DNA from: Dillenia suffruticosa | Taxonomy: Eukaryota; Streptophyta; Magnoliopsida; Dilleniales; Dilleniaceae | NCBI GenBank assembly: GCA_033439265.1 | Contig: JAVTVX010000024.1 | Span: forward strand, 7,857,001-7,921,000 | DNA length: 64,000 bases | Direction of reading: 5' to 3' | Shown here: one piece after another, positions 33,780 through 44,694 of the stretch | Numbering within the stretch: position 1 is the stretch's first letter | How the letters are laid out: every line of letters begins with the position of its first letter | The notes under the pieces: generated by a model | Databases searched by the model: none | Seen by the model: only the letters and a program-made list of their open reading frames with translations | Told to the model about the DNA's origin: nothing | Position numbers and translations under genes: made by a program

Positions 33780-34704
33780 AAATGATGCCAATTTGTTGAA
33801 ACCAAATTTGACTCTATAGATAAACTGCTCTCCTAGCTCGAACGAGGAAATAGGGATGTTGAGTCCTCTAGACTCTTTTCAATGATAGATCCTCCAAAAA
33901 CCTACCAAAGGTGACTCCAGCAGAGAAACTTCCAACGCTTAAGTTAGAAAGAGTGGTAAAAAGAATGAAAGAGTGAAAGTATCTGAACCCTGTATGATCT
34001 CTGTATGCTATATATTGAGTAGAGAGTTATGAATGCGTACCTGATTGGTTGCCTTTGCAATGTATATATAGTATTCTCTGTATTAAGAGGTGTAGAAACG
34101 TTATTTATATTATGGAAATATTGCTGGAGATCTTCTGAAATTACGGGAATCAGTGTAGTAGACTTTCTATAGATTTGGAATTTTCTGTGATAGGAAGGTT
34201 TCAATTGCTATCGTGGAGATCCAGAGAGCCCAAATTGCCTAGGGATTTACTTCATTATTTGAATGAGATCACAATAGATTTATATTTAGATTCGTATTGG
34301 ATCAAGAAAGATTTTAAATTTGTTAAAGATCTTTTTTCTTATCGCGATTTAAACTCGTCGTGTAATATGAATTATTTCTAATAATGACCGAAGGGACTGA
34401 GATGTCGAAAGATTCGACTGAACAAAACATACCGAGAGAGAGTGACCAGGTAGTGTGCGGAGAGAAGGAACCAACCGAAAGAAGTAAGGTACCAACTGAG
34501 AGTATTTTACTTAGCAGTGTCCTAGATGGGTATGCAAGGATCTCCGACTGAGAGGGCATTTTGTCAAGAGCATTTGAATAAGGGGAGAGAGAGAGAGAGA
34601 GATCTCGACCAAATAAAAATCGAGAGTGTTGGAGTATTTGCTGAGAGACCGCTAAGTGGCTTGTGGGTCTTATCATTATAGGCTTGTTGGACCATATTTC
34701 ATCA
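33780..34704 (-). mobile_element. 5' LTR and primer site of the Ty3 element
   Basis: On the - strand the LTR would run from TGATGAAATATGG (34704) to GGTTTCAACA (33794), followed by AATTGGCATCATTTGTGGGA. The last resembles the Tat/Athila primer-site region (AAATTGGCGCC...TGTGGGA). The LTR contains the phrase TTCCAACGCTTAAGTTAGA (+ strand), seen in similar form at 39500-39560 (TTCCGACGCTCAAGTTAAA). The matching 3' LTR is not present left of 29 kb, so the left side of the element is truncated or rearranged. Confidence 0.65.
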
Positions 34705-35299
34705 ACTATAAAAAGTACCTAAGTGGTTAAGCAAGCATCATCATGCAACACAACAGCCCAATTTACTTTTAGTCGATGGCGTTTTTTGGGAGCAAGTTTG
34801 GCGAGTGTGTAGTTTTCTGCGGTTTTAATCGGTTCTTTAGTTTTCCATATTTCCTTTTTAATCAGCGAAGTCATCGGATACGCATTTATTTAAAATTAAA
34901 GAAAATGATTGAGTGCTTAATTTTTGTGAAATTTGCTGATTCTAATGATGAATAATGGAATGAGCATCTGAAGTGTCATGGCTTTGGTTCCTGTTGCCTT
35001 TTTTTTTTTTTTTTGTGGGTATGGCAATGTAAGTTGGACTTTGCTAATCATTCATGAATAACAAATAAATGGCTACATTGCATCGTCTAATGTAACCAGT
35101 TGTCGAGTGTATTTTTCAGGGAGATAACTTTAAGGTCATGAATCATAAATATTTCTACTCCGCAGGGGAAGCCAAATTTTGAGTCGCTTGGGCTTTCTGT
35201 GTCCAACGATTTTGTTATTCGATGATAGATCCAGCTGGTTGCTTGTTATTATTATTATTATTTAATTTGTTATTATTATTATTTTTTTATAAATCAACT

Positions 35300-35740
35300 A
35301 TGATATAGAGGCCAGTTTGATGATAACTAAAGATAAGAAACCTTCGAAAAGAATCAAATATTCGAGATTGAGCAAAGTTCTCTTGACTCTGAGTAACCAA
35401 TTTTCTTGGTTGATGATTAATCTGGCCCGTTGCAGATTAGGTTTATATATATATATATATATGATGATGATGATTTGTATTGCACATCATTTCTTTTTGT
35501 GTATTATTTTCAAGCAATCATAGAACATACTGTTAGGAAATGAATAAATTGCGTAGAAATCTGACATTGAATAAACTTTTGGAAGTAAAACTAGCTTTAA
35601 TCGTCTCAAATTACATCCTGAAGGGATAATGGTCATGGTCTTCTCCTCTAATTTCGTGATTCGGGATTCGAATTTTATTATAATAAAAAAAAAATCATCT
35701 CAAATTACTCATGCCACACAAATTATATATATATTCTTCG
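35300..35740. repeat. Local duplication, copy 1 (paralogue of 36750-37210)
   Basis: Shares GATGATAACTAAAGAT-AGAAACC, GAGATTGA-CAAAGTTCTC, GCACATCATTTCTTTTT and GAATAAAC-CTTGG-AGTAAAACTAG with 36750-37210. This copy carries retroposon copy 2 and an (AT)n/(GAT)n run at 35447-35470. Confidence 0.85.
35599..35708 (+). mobile_element. Short tRNA-derived retroposon, copy 2, with 16-bp target duplication
   Basis: AATCGTCTCAAATTAC (35599-35614) and AATCATCTCAAATTAC (35693-35708) bracket 78 bases. The insert TCCTGAAGGGATAATGGTCA...GGGATTCGAATTTT... plus poly(A) aligns over its full length with copy 1 (TCCTAAGGGGACAG...GGATTCAAATC). The paralogous DNA at about 37171-37186 has a single uninterrupted ATTAATCATCCAAAATTAC: an empty site. 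Confidence 0.85.
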
Positions 35741-35759
35741 GTTTTAATTGGTTCTTAAG

Positions 35760-35911
35760 TTTAATCGCTTTTAAAGACTCAATCATTTGATTTAACTTTA
35801 AAAAATGGGTATCCGATGAATTCACTAAAATTAAAGCGACTAAAATATGTTTATATTCATGAAAAAGAACTTCAAATTTTAAATTATAATAACTTGGCAG
35901 ACTAAATAAAA

Positions 35912-35974
<63 letters not shown>

Positions 35975-36230
35975 ACAATAGAATTAATCATGTTTGTCAC
36001 AGTGAAAAAAATTTGGTTGAGACTGCATTCGGTTAGACGGAGGACTCCAAGTTTACTTTAATCCTTTTTCTTTTTTTGTTAAACAAAGATTTAAACTCGA
36101 TGACAGAATTGAAGAAAGAAAATTATGAACTTAATCTTTTTACTCAGGTGAAGGCCACAGACACCACAGCCAACCACCAAAGAAAAGTTAAAACGTGAAT
36201 ATACGAATAACACATAGGATATATTTAGTG

Positions 36231-36266
<36 letters not shown>

Positions 36267-36330
36267 TCTTCTTTAAAGTACCTTTTTATTTTTTAAAATT
36301 TGGTCTTTGAATATTCAATTAAAATGAATT
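35760..36330. repeat. Segmental duplication copy, paralogous to 24460-24930
   Basis: See 24460-24930. This copy has a longer TC tract (35914-35971), an (AT)n tract (about 36237-36263) and the short retroposon insert at 36069-36130. Confidence 0.85.
36058..36140 (-). mobile_element. Short tRNA-derived retroposon, copy 7 (5'-truncated)
   Basis: TTAATCCTTTT (36058-36068) and TTAATCTTTT (36131-36140) bracket 62 bases absent from the paralogue (24710-24730 reads straight through TTAATCTTTTACTCAGG). On the - strand the insert, GTTCATAATTTTCTTTC...GAGTTTAAATCTTTG plus poly(A), aligns with copy 1 from its GTCATAATCC onward. It therefore lacks the A-box half. Confidence 0.75.
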
Positions 36331-36749
36331 TGAATTGGGTTGCATTTGATCAGATTTTGATGACCCATTCAAAACTCTACATAATTAATCTTTATTTTTC
36401 TATTTTGAATATTTAATTGTCTTCCCTTAACATTTACTAATAATTTAATGTGACAATTATAGGACTTTAATGACGTTTTGATGGTTGAGAATTTACGTAA
36501 ACCCTCTCTTAGTATATTAGGTCGTTAAATCTAAATTTTTTAACTCCATACTATCTATTAAGTGAAGTTGAGAATTTAGAAAATTTACGCATATTTTAAG
36601 CATTTTTTTGGAGTGTATGTGAGAAAAGTATGATCAAAGGTAACCCCAAAACCCCCTTTTCGCTTTTACGCTATTTTGACTCAATTTTGTATTAGAAGCA
36701 TATATTAGGTTTGCTATTTATTCTAACAACTTTTATTTTTAATAAATGA

Positions 36750-37210
36750 GCAATGATATAGGTGCCGATTTTGATTTTGATGATGACTAAAGATTAGAAA
36801 CCCTAAAAAAGAAACAAATATTTGAGATTGAACAAAGTTCTCCCAACTGTGCGCTTCAACCGATTTCTTGTTTGATGATTTATCTAGCTGGTTGTAGATT
36901 AGGTTGTTTCTTTTTCTTTTTTTTTTTTTTGAAAAAAAGTTGATTTTGATGCACATCATTTCTTTTTATGAATTACTTTTTTTTTTTTTGTACAAAGATT
37001 CGAATCTATAATTTTCATATTGAGAGAGTGGATTTTGACCACTAAACTGTTCTTTGGGGATTTCTTTTTGTGTATTACTTTGAAGCAATCATGGAACAAC
37101 TTGTTGGGAAATGAATAAACCGTGTGGGAATCTGACATTGAATAAACTCTTGGGAGTAAAACTAGTATTAATCATCCAAAATTACTGATACCACACAAAT
37201 TATTCACACA
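36750..37210. repeat. Local duplication, copy 2 (paralogue of 35300-35740)
   Basis: See 35300-35740. This copy has retroposon copy 3 but not copy 2. Confidence 0.85.
36958..37080 (-). mobile_element. Short tRNA-derived retroposon, copy 3, with 21-bp target duplication
   Basis: Two 21-base repeats differing at two positions (36958-36978 and 37060-37080, beginning ATTTCTTTTT) bracket 81 bases. On the - strand the insert has CAGTTTAGTGGTCAAAATCC (A-box), AGATTCGAATCTTTG (B-box) and a poly(A) tail (T-run on the + strand). The ends CAAAGA and TCTTTG can pair like an acceptor stem. The paralogue at about 35477-35505 has the target only once. Confidence 0.85.
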
Positions 37211-37460
37211 CAAATTATTCAATTAAAATCAATCAACCAAAATATAGCATAACTTTCATCACAAAATTCTCTTGAATTTTAAGATTTCTTTATGAGGTTA
37301 TCTATCTTGAGGATATGAGACTGGTTTCATCAAAACTACAATAATAAATAATATTTCTCTAGAAGAATGGCCAAAGACAAACACGCGGAGTCTGTTAACG
37401 AGCACATGATCCTTCGTGAGGTCTCCGCGGCTGTAGTCACAATCAGAAAACCAACGATTG

Positions 37461-37466
37461 CTATGT

Positions 37467-37506
<40 letters not shown>

Positions 37507-37707
37507 ATGACTTGATCACTAATTCAGTATTTATAATTTTACCCTGATTAATCTAAGTAAACCATTTGCAGGGCTCACTTTAGAGGATAAATCTCCCGAC
37601 GCTGATTTTTCTATTCTTATGGGAAATTGAAATCCCGACAATAATTAAAAAGCGTCAGTTTCCTAACCAACTGAGTCATCTGACATCGGTCCAATAATAG
37701 TTATGTT
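37461..37707 (-). mobile_element. tRNA-derived SINE with long poly(A)
   Basis: On the - strand from about 37700: A-box GACTCAGTTGGTTAGG, B-box GTCGGGATTTCAATTTCCC, ~120 bases of body, then a 35-base poly(A) (T-run 37468-37502). Short flanks CTATGTG and TTATGTT are a likely decayed duplication. Paralogous block B (about 49645-49668) runs through the same point without the insert. It is a different and longer family than the ~80-bp copies. Confidence 0.8.
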
Positions 37708-37844
37708 GGCCATTTATGAAAACTTAAGACATGAAAAATTAATATAGTGATAATTAAAAATTATAAATAAAATAAGAAAATAAAAATAATTTGAGATTAA
37801 CTTAGATTTACTAAACATGTTCAGTAGGCCCCACATCACACATC

Positions 37845-37852
37845 TATAAATA
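37845..37852 (+). promoter_or_regulatory. TATA box of Pro/Cys-rich gene A
   Basis: TATAAATA, 92 bases before the ATG. Gene D has the identical octamer at 57541-57548, about 97 bases before its ATG, which supports its use. Confidence 0.75.
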
Positions 37853-37943
37853 AGCACTTGCGTCTGGACATTGCTTCTCACACCACAGCTTTCTGCTCAA
37901 AATTTCATAGCCAAGCACAACTCTTAACTCACCGGTCGCCAAA

Positions 37944-38279
37944 ATGGCTCCCTGCCAATATGGTTGTCAGTGGCCTTGTGCACATCCACCACAGTGTCCT
38001 TCTCAGCCTCCGCTTACGATTAACAATTGTCCATGTCCCCCACAGCCACAATGCCCAATGGGTCCCCCACCACCACCAATAGTCTTCCCACCACCACCGT
38101 GCCCGCCCCCGCCACAGTGCCCTCCACCACCATGCCCCCTCCCTACTACCCTTACTAGTTACTACTATCAGATATGCCTTTGCATTATGCGTATGGGCAT
38201 ATGTGAGTGTGTTTTATTTTCTTTTCTTAATGAGCTGTTAATTTACCCATACATTCACGTTGGTTATATGGGAGATTAA
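37944..38279 (+). CDS. Small Pro/Cys-rich protein, gene A
   Basis: Starts MAPCQYGCQWPCAHPPQCPS, followed by CPCPPQPQCPMGPPPPP and repeated CPPPP units. The ATG is chosen because gene B conserves it and the leader AACTCACCGGT-G just before it. There is no signal peptide or membrane segment at the N-terminus, unlike extensins. Cysteines spaced by Pro blocks suggest metal or disulfide chemistry, but function is unknown. The frame runs on for 111 codons, yet after CPLPTTLTSYYY it loses the Pro pattern. One extra C in the CCCCCT run near 38135 would give a Pro/Tyr-rich end stopping at TAG 38156-38158, like gene D's YY end. So this copy probably has a 1-base deletion (or assembly error) and the last ~45 residues may be spurious. 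Confidence 0.7.
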   Translation: MAPCQYGCQWPCAHPPQCPSQPPLTINNCPCPPQPQCPMGPPPPPIVFPPPPCPPPPQCPPPPCPLPTTLTSYYYQICLCIMRMGICECVLFSFLNELLIYPYIHVGYMGD

Positions 38280-38719
38280 CATGTATTAGGTTTGTCTTGT
38301 GTGTAATGTTACTCGAGTGAGTGTGCTACTGAATAAGGGAACTGTGCTGGATTTCAGTTTTCCATCTTTGTTTGTGATTTGGTGTGCTTGTTGCAAAGTG
38401 TGGTCCCTTCTATAATGTAATAAAATTTAAATTTTAGGAGTGTGCTTTAAATTTTATATGTTCATTAGTAGCAATCTTTTTAAAAGGAAAAATTTTATTA
38501 TGCACCACAGTTTTATATTGGTTAAAATTTCATATGATTTTGCGATATATATTAGGAGAATTATTCGTGACATTTGAACTCGGTCCGGCGATAATGTGGA
38601 AATTTCTCCTAAATTTGATATTCTAGTTAACAAAAGTCACGTCAGATCCACTTCTTTCTTTGAAGGTACAAAATTCCCCATCTATGATAATTGAGGCTCT
38701 TATGATTTGTAAGAGAAGA

Positions 38720-38835
38720 AACCCAAAGGATAATTTTTTTTCTTGTCTATATTAAGATTTAAATCTAGAATCATTTTTGGAAAGGAAGTTATGATCTAAC
38801 ATACCATCCCTTAGGGGCGAACCCCAAAGGATAAT
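38720..38835 (-). mobile_element. Short tRNA-derived retroposon, copy 8, with 15-16-bp target duplication
   Basis: AACCCAAAGGATAAT (38720-38734) and AACCCCAAAGGATAAT (38820-38835) bracket 85 bases. On the - strand the insert reads CCCCTAAGGGATGGTATGTT...TCATAAC...CTAGATTTAAATC... then AAAAAAA, aligning with copy 1 from its CCTAAGGGGAC start. The B-box has decayed to AGATTTAAATC. Confidence 0.8.
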
Positions 38836-39412
38836 AACTTCTTTTACTTAATAGCAAAGTTGTCTTGTTGGTTGGTCTCTTTCTTTGGGATATGAGTGGA
38901 CCTTCGGATCGAATGTTTTAGTGGGACTATTTGGTGGCTTTAGTTGTGAGTGAGACCCAATAAAGATAAAATAAAAGTCTCCCGGCTGATAGGTTTTGCC
39001 ATAATCGTCCATCGACCTCCATTCAATGTATTGATTGCTCCTTCGGAACAATAACTTCACCATCTCTGGATTTGTCTTGTTCTATTTTATTTTCAAGAGT
39101 AATGTGAACAAGTCATGCCTTTGCTTTGAAGAACTAGCCTTACCCTCTTAAACAAATTAGTTTGGTACAAATAATTATCCTCGTCCTTTTGCTGAAACAT
39201 CACATGGTCGTTGGCCTTTTCATCTCTCTCCCCGTCTCTCTCTCTCTCCCAACTCCATCCCGTTCTCTCTCTCTCTCTCTTTTGATTGCATGAATATTTC
39301 CCTTTCCTCTTCTCTCTCTCGTTTCTTTCGCTTTTTCCATTTTAAATTTCAAATTGTCAGCTTCTTTTTCCCTTCACAAATATTATATATCAATAATTAA
39401 TTTTGTTGGATG

Positions 39413-39789
39413 TGAGTTAAATTTCGTAGATGATAGTTCTGTTAGTTTGAACGGGATGACTTGGCCGTCTTGTGATCTTGATTAATGAGACTTATAAAAA
39501 ATTATTGGAGCATACTCCGGTGAAAAAGTTTCCGACGCTCAAGTTAAAAAGCAAATTTTGAAAGAAATGAAACGTACTAACACCGAGAGAGAATGACTCA
39601 AAAGCTCTCTACACTTTTGTGTATACTACAAAACAAATGTACTATTCAGACGGACGAAAACCGTTTGCTAACTATACTAAAACCGTCCGCAGAACGTTCT
39701 CCAATGGATATATCTTGAGTTGGTTATACACCAATCAGAATAGATCTATCTCAACAGTTTTGATCACCGTTGGAGTATATGATTGATTT
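39413..39789 (-). mobile_element. Ty3 LTR remnant (second Ty3 element)
   Basis: Contains CTCCGGTGAAAAAGTTTCCGA followed by CGCTCAAGTTAAA, close in wording and position to the LTR at 33890-33950. It is interrupted on its right by the CACTA relic. The continuation at 42971-43800 would be the rest of the LTR and 3' region. Confidence 0.5.
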
Positions 39790-40401
39790 ATAGTGACGAT
39801 TAGAAAAGTGTTAGTAAAATTATTATTTTTTATAATCGGTTTCAAAAGTATCAGTAAAAATTACTATTTTTTATCGTCGATTATCAAATGTATTAGAAAA
39901 TATTACTATCTTTTATCGTCAATTACCACGAGTTTATCACATATATTAGTACAACTTACTGTTTGTATTATCGGTTACCACAAGAGTTAAAAAAGTTATA
40001 ATAATACTGTTGGTTACCTTATGTGTTCGTATAAGTTACTGTCGGTTACCGCATGTTACTGTCTTATATCGTCATGTCTTATATTGTCATGGTTACTATC
40101 TTATATCGTTGGTTACACAAATGTTAAAAAATGTTATTCTCTTTTATCATCATGTTGTGTTAGTAATGTTACTCTCTTTTATTTTCGGTTATCATAAGTG
40201 TAAAAAAAAATTACTACTTTAATCATCGGTTACCACTAACTTACTATCCGTTACTATTATTACCACTTGATTACCACATGCTATCAATAGTGACAGTTTT
40301 TTTAAAATGGTAGGTAAATTAAAAGACTAAAAAATTAAAAAAATATATAAAAATAATATAAACGTAATAAGAATTGTAATTGATATAAAGTAAAATAATT
40401 T

Positions 40402-40447
<46 letters not shown>

Positions 40448-42970
40448 ATTACATGTCCCACAACTATATATCTTCTAAGATGTTCCAAATAAAAAATGTT
40501 CATCATAGTTTGAAACCATCTTTATCCTTATCAATAATCTTTCGTATCAATCTATTCATTAAAAACAATAGTGAAATAGTAAAATCATTGTAAATAATAA
40601 ATAATGATTATAAATGAAAATATTACTAGAGAACAATGAGCATTTCCTTTCTCTAAATCCAAAACATCTTAATAGTGTTGATATTTATATTTATTCACAA
40701 CTGTTCAAAATAAAAAATTAAAAATGATATTTTAATATTAAATCTCAAATTAAAATAATATGTTTATTTTTAAAACCTGGGTAACATCTTGGATTATTGA
40801 GCACAAACTGAACTTGTTCTTGCTTGGAATGGTTGTGATTTTTCGTACAATGTTCATCCGTCGCTCGTCCAAAATTTTCAAATATCCAATATGATTAACT
40901 TTTGATAAAATTTTACTAAGTGAATGAGAGGTTTAAATGGGTTAGGGGAGAAGACTTATCAAGGGATGGTAGAGCTGGGTTAGGGAAGAAGAGTTTTCAA
41001 GAGAAAGATGAAAAAACTTTGATGGTAGAACTTTCGGCGTATAATTTATAATATATCATTTTCAAAAACAAATTTTTCAAAACCCACCCATTTTTTCTTT
41101 TATACTTTTTCTCCCGCCTCTTTTTTTATCACCATGTTTCTTTATTTCTCACAATTTTATTTTTTTTTTTACTTTTAATCAATACCACCACTTGTCTTTC
41201 ATATGCGTGTTAAAAAAATCACTTACTACTTGCCAACTAGTTACTATTATTGCAAAAATGCAATTTTTTGCATGGATATGGGCTCGAATCTAGATATGGG
41301 GGATGAAATGTAAAGTTCCAATCACTGTACCACAATATCTTGCATGCAATAATGTTTTCTTTGTTTATTTTCTTTTGTTCCTTCCTCTCTCTCTCAACCT
41401 TTTTTATGAAGCACTGCACGGTTGCAACCATGCAGGCATGATGCATCCATGCAAAAAATTGCATTTTTGCATGGGCTCAGCACCCCGGACGTGGGGGATG
41501 GAATGTGAAACTCCAACCACTGCACCACAAGTTATTGCATGCAATAATCTTTTCTTTGTTTGTTTTATTCTCTTCCTTCCTCTCTCTCTCTCTCATCATT
41601 TTTTTTCCTATCTCACTCTTACCTATAAAATAAAATAAAATAAAATAAATGAATTATAAGTTATTAATATTATATATTTTGATAAATATTTATAATGAAA
41701 TATTTAAAAATTTTAAATTATTAATATATTATAATTTAAATTAATATTTATGATCATAATTTTATTTTATCACACTAAAACTTATTCGTCTAAATTGTAA
41801 TTTATAATTATATAGTTTTTTAAAACTTCATAAATAAAAATAAAAGTTAATATATATATATATATAATTTGTACTATTTAGAAAAATTTTTTAAATTGAA
41901 GTAAATATAACATTTATAAATAAATTATGTTTTTTCTATTTTTAATTTCCAAACTATTAAAAAATTTCTGTTATGCATATTTTTTTAAATGTACATAAGT
42001 TAATATTAAATTAATATAAATAATTAAAATATTTTATAAATTTATTTAATGTATATAAGTAATGTATGTTAATAAATATTAAATAAATGTATATTAATAA
42101 AAATAAAAATTAAATATGGATTGAATAGCATTTACAAATAATCAAAATAATCCAATTAATGATGGGTTGATCAAACTTATTTTTACTTTTCACACCGGTA
42201 TCAGCTAAATGGTCGTAACTTACGACTTACCATCTACTTACTTAGATACCATTATATAAACTTACTTATTTACTTACTATTATCAATTTACCATCTACTT
42301 ATCACGAAATTTACTTATCATCTATTTATCGAGTTCTATTATATAAATTTATTTACCTACTTATCATCTACTTACTATCTAAACGCTAAAACTTACTTAC
42401 GTACTTACCACTTACTTACGTACCTACTGCTACTTATTATTATCACTTGCTTACTAAACTACCACTACAACTAAGCTCTAAACCATAAATTTACCACGAC
42501 TTACGACCTATACTATTTTCAAATATAAAGGGTATATGATAGAAAAATGATAACAATGATAAATATAATTTATTCAAACGGTTTGTTCAGTGAGAATTGA
42601 ATATAATTTTAAAAAATAGTAAAATTTGTGTGTTACCATACATCTATAACACATGCAAACGGTACTATTAATATTGTTATGTAAACAATAAAAGAATTTA
42701 TATTCAAACTATTTTTGAACTGTAGTAAAAGACTATTATATTTACTGACTATAATTTTTAATTATCACAATTGAATAATTACTTTACAGATGATTGTCAT
42801 AACTTATTGATAGTTGGTAAACTTTTCTTGACGCACATTTTAGTCGATTGGGAAAGTCCTATATTTTTCAATGGTTTTGTGCTACGTTATCTCTATAACT
42901 TATAAAAGCTGTGACTAAATATTTCTGACACTAAAAGTTACCATCAGCATAATACTTTAATTTTGTAGTG
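39790..42970 (-). mobile_element. CACTA relic with internal deletions
   Basis: The right end is ACTTTAATTTTGTAGTG, the reverse complement of a CACTACAAAATTAAAGT terminus. The left third carries many copies of (T)CGGTTACCAC and GTGTTAGTAAAATTATTATT, matching the subterminal-type repeats of the relic at 59.6-61.4 kb. At 40830-40900, read on the - strand, LDERRMNIVRK aligns with GRTKRRMNIVTQ of the relic at 62350. At 40620-40680 a decayed match to the RGPTRC-DIW-LEKGQ exon is seen. The left terminus was not found. An (AT)n tract lies at about 40411-40443, and TTACTTACCA-type words are dense at 42180-42480. Confidence 0.65.
41236..41640. repeat. Tandem duplication of ~215 bp with a tRNA-like module
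   Basis: Two diverged units each begin with AAAAATTGCA-TTTTGCATG and GGGGGATG-AATGT-AA, then CCACAA...TTGCATGCAATAAT and a CTTCCTCTCTCTCTC run. On the - strand each carries a tRNA-like stretch: A-box GTGGTACAGTGATTGG / GTGGTGCAGTGGTTGG, with B-box AGATTCGAGCCC intact only in the left unit. Confidence 0.75.
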
Positions 42971-44690
42971 GTAGGTCTGGAGGACTTACCTGGACAGTAG
43001 GTACGTTAGAGCTTATATAGCTTCCGTCTATGAGAATCGTGTGTAAACGGGATGATAAAACTCTAATTTTCTTATAAGAGTGTTTTGAGATTTCGGGACA
43101 CCATACCTTAAAATTCTTAAAAATTGCAAAATCTTACTGGTTTGAAAAGTTCAAATTGTTATGGAGATTTTTTTTTAATTATCGAATACAGTTGTTTATT
43201 CCATTTCTATTCATGTTGGGTTCTTCCCATTTTTTAGGAGAAATGAATATTGGTTTAATTGAAGAGCGGCTTGCACCGAGCATCGAGGAGGCATTGGGAA
43301 CAATTAGCTGAGATATTGAGCAGTTGACTATCGAGAAGGGAGTGATTGACGAGTACTGACGAGGTCTGTTGATGAGTTGTGGGCCTAACTATCTTTGGAC
43401 CCCATGTGATTTGGGCCACGTACTATTATTTGCCTCTTACTCCTTATGTCACTTCAAAGGAGAGGTATAAGAAGTAAGCCAATTGTCGTTACTTGGAGGG
43501 TCGTGAGAGCATAAATGTGTTCAATCTTTGAATAAATGATCTCGAAATAAATGTTTCGAGGAAAATTGAAGAGATCGACACTCCTTATTCATTTCACATG
43601 TTTCTCATTGGGTTGTTTTGTCTGCTTATGATTGCAAAGATCACATCTTCATGACTATAAATAGGGGTTGTATGACTCAGCATCGTCCCAAAGATCCTAA
43701 ATACTTTCATGAGCGATTCTGCAAGTTTCTACTATTGAAAGTCTATACTTCTGAGAGATATCTTGGTCATAAGTTTTGAGCCACAAAACCCTATAGTTTA
43801 GGTGACTTTTGTCGATGTGAGGTTCCATCAAAGATGGAGTTGCTAACGTGAGGTTCCATCATGTCCTCGGGGTGGAATCAGTAGGGGATCTCATCAGGGT
43901 TCTTGACTTTGAGGAGGAGGAGATATTCCTCGGAGTAAGCCCTCTTCTCAAGGTTGGAATAACTGTCCAACCGGTTAGTGTAGCAGAGGTTGTTTGTGCT
44001 ACTTCTTGTTGCTCCATTAGGTCGGGTGATGGGAGAAGTCGGGAGATGGTAAGAGACTTGATGCATCCTCATAGTTTCTCTCATACCCTTCTTGGCTCCT
44101 CTCTAAAGTCCTTTCTAACTTCTGCTGAAAAGGGTCTGCCATTTTTACTCTCCTTGGCTCCACCACTCAAGAGTGGTTCAACGGATTGTGGAAGCTTCTG
44201 TTGTCTTCTTGTCTCGAAGTTTTTTACTATAGATTCCTCATGCCATTCTTTCTATATAACTCGGTTTGTCTCAAGGACTTGTAAATTTTTCTTTTGCCTC
44301 ATCCAACTGTGTACTTCGATATGTACTCGTCGCATTAAAATAAAAGAAGAATTTTCGTTACTTGTTGATTTTGTTCTCTAGATTATTGCCTTGTTCGTTA
44401 GTAGTCTGTCAATGTGTATGATGAGCACCGAATCGTTGAGTGACTATTTTAACAGATAGGATCTAATCAATAGGAGACTCCATGGTTAGCCTCCTTACAG
44501 TTAGGTACGGAACAAAATTGTCCTTTCTTTTCTTTGGGCAATCTGTGACTAAAAGGGTGAATCTGCTAGAACAAAGGGGTCATTTCCTGTTGTCCACGCC
44601 TTTGTTTAACCGAGTGAGAGGGTCATGAAAGTTTATCTAGGAGGCTCATATTTTAGACTTGTTTGGTAGGTTGAGCGGCGCTTGCCCCTT
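42971..44690. mobile_element. 3' region of the second Ty3 element
   Basis: Sequence between the CACTA relic and the minisatellite. The + strand has an open frame of 177 codons (43848-44381) at the position where Tat/Ogre elements carry an antisense ORF, but I recognise no domain in it. A 15-base word GTGAGGTTCCATCA is repeated near 43819 and 43850. The left part (42971-43420) is probably LTR. Confidence 0.4.
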
Positions 44691-44694
44691 TGGG

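Larger units (their letters stand above)
37200..39412. repeat. Duplicated block A (paralogue of 49390-51392)
   Basis: The upstream match to block B includes ATTTCTTTATGAGGTTATC and ATTTCTCTAGAAGAATG, then AAACACGCGGAGTC and CTTCGTGAGGTC. The gene itself follows, and beyond it TCCATCGACCTCCATT-AATGTATT and CACGGTCGTTGGCC-type sequence. A holds a SINE at 37468 and ~465 bases at 38474-38937 that are absent from B. Confidence 0.85.

Noticed and set aside
38550..38640. Possible further tRNA-derived insert (GAGTTCAAATGTC on the - strand) with a TTAGGAGAA / TTCTCCTAA inverted pair
   Set aside because: No A tail and no flanking duplication found; the inverted pair suggests a small hairpin instead.
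43848..44381. 177-codon + strand ORF as a host gene
   Set aside because: No domain, promoter or splice signals; it lies in the 3' region of a Ty3 relic, where antisense frames are expected.
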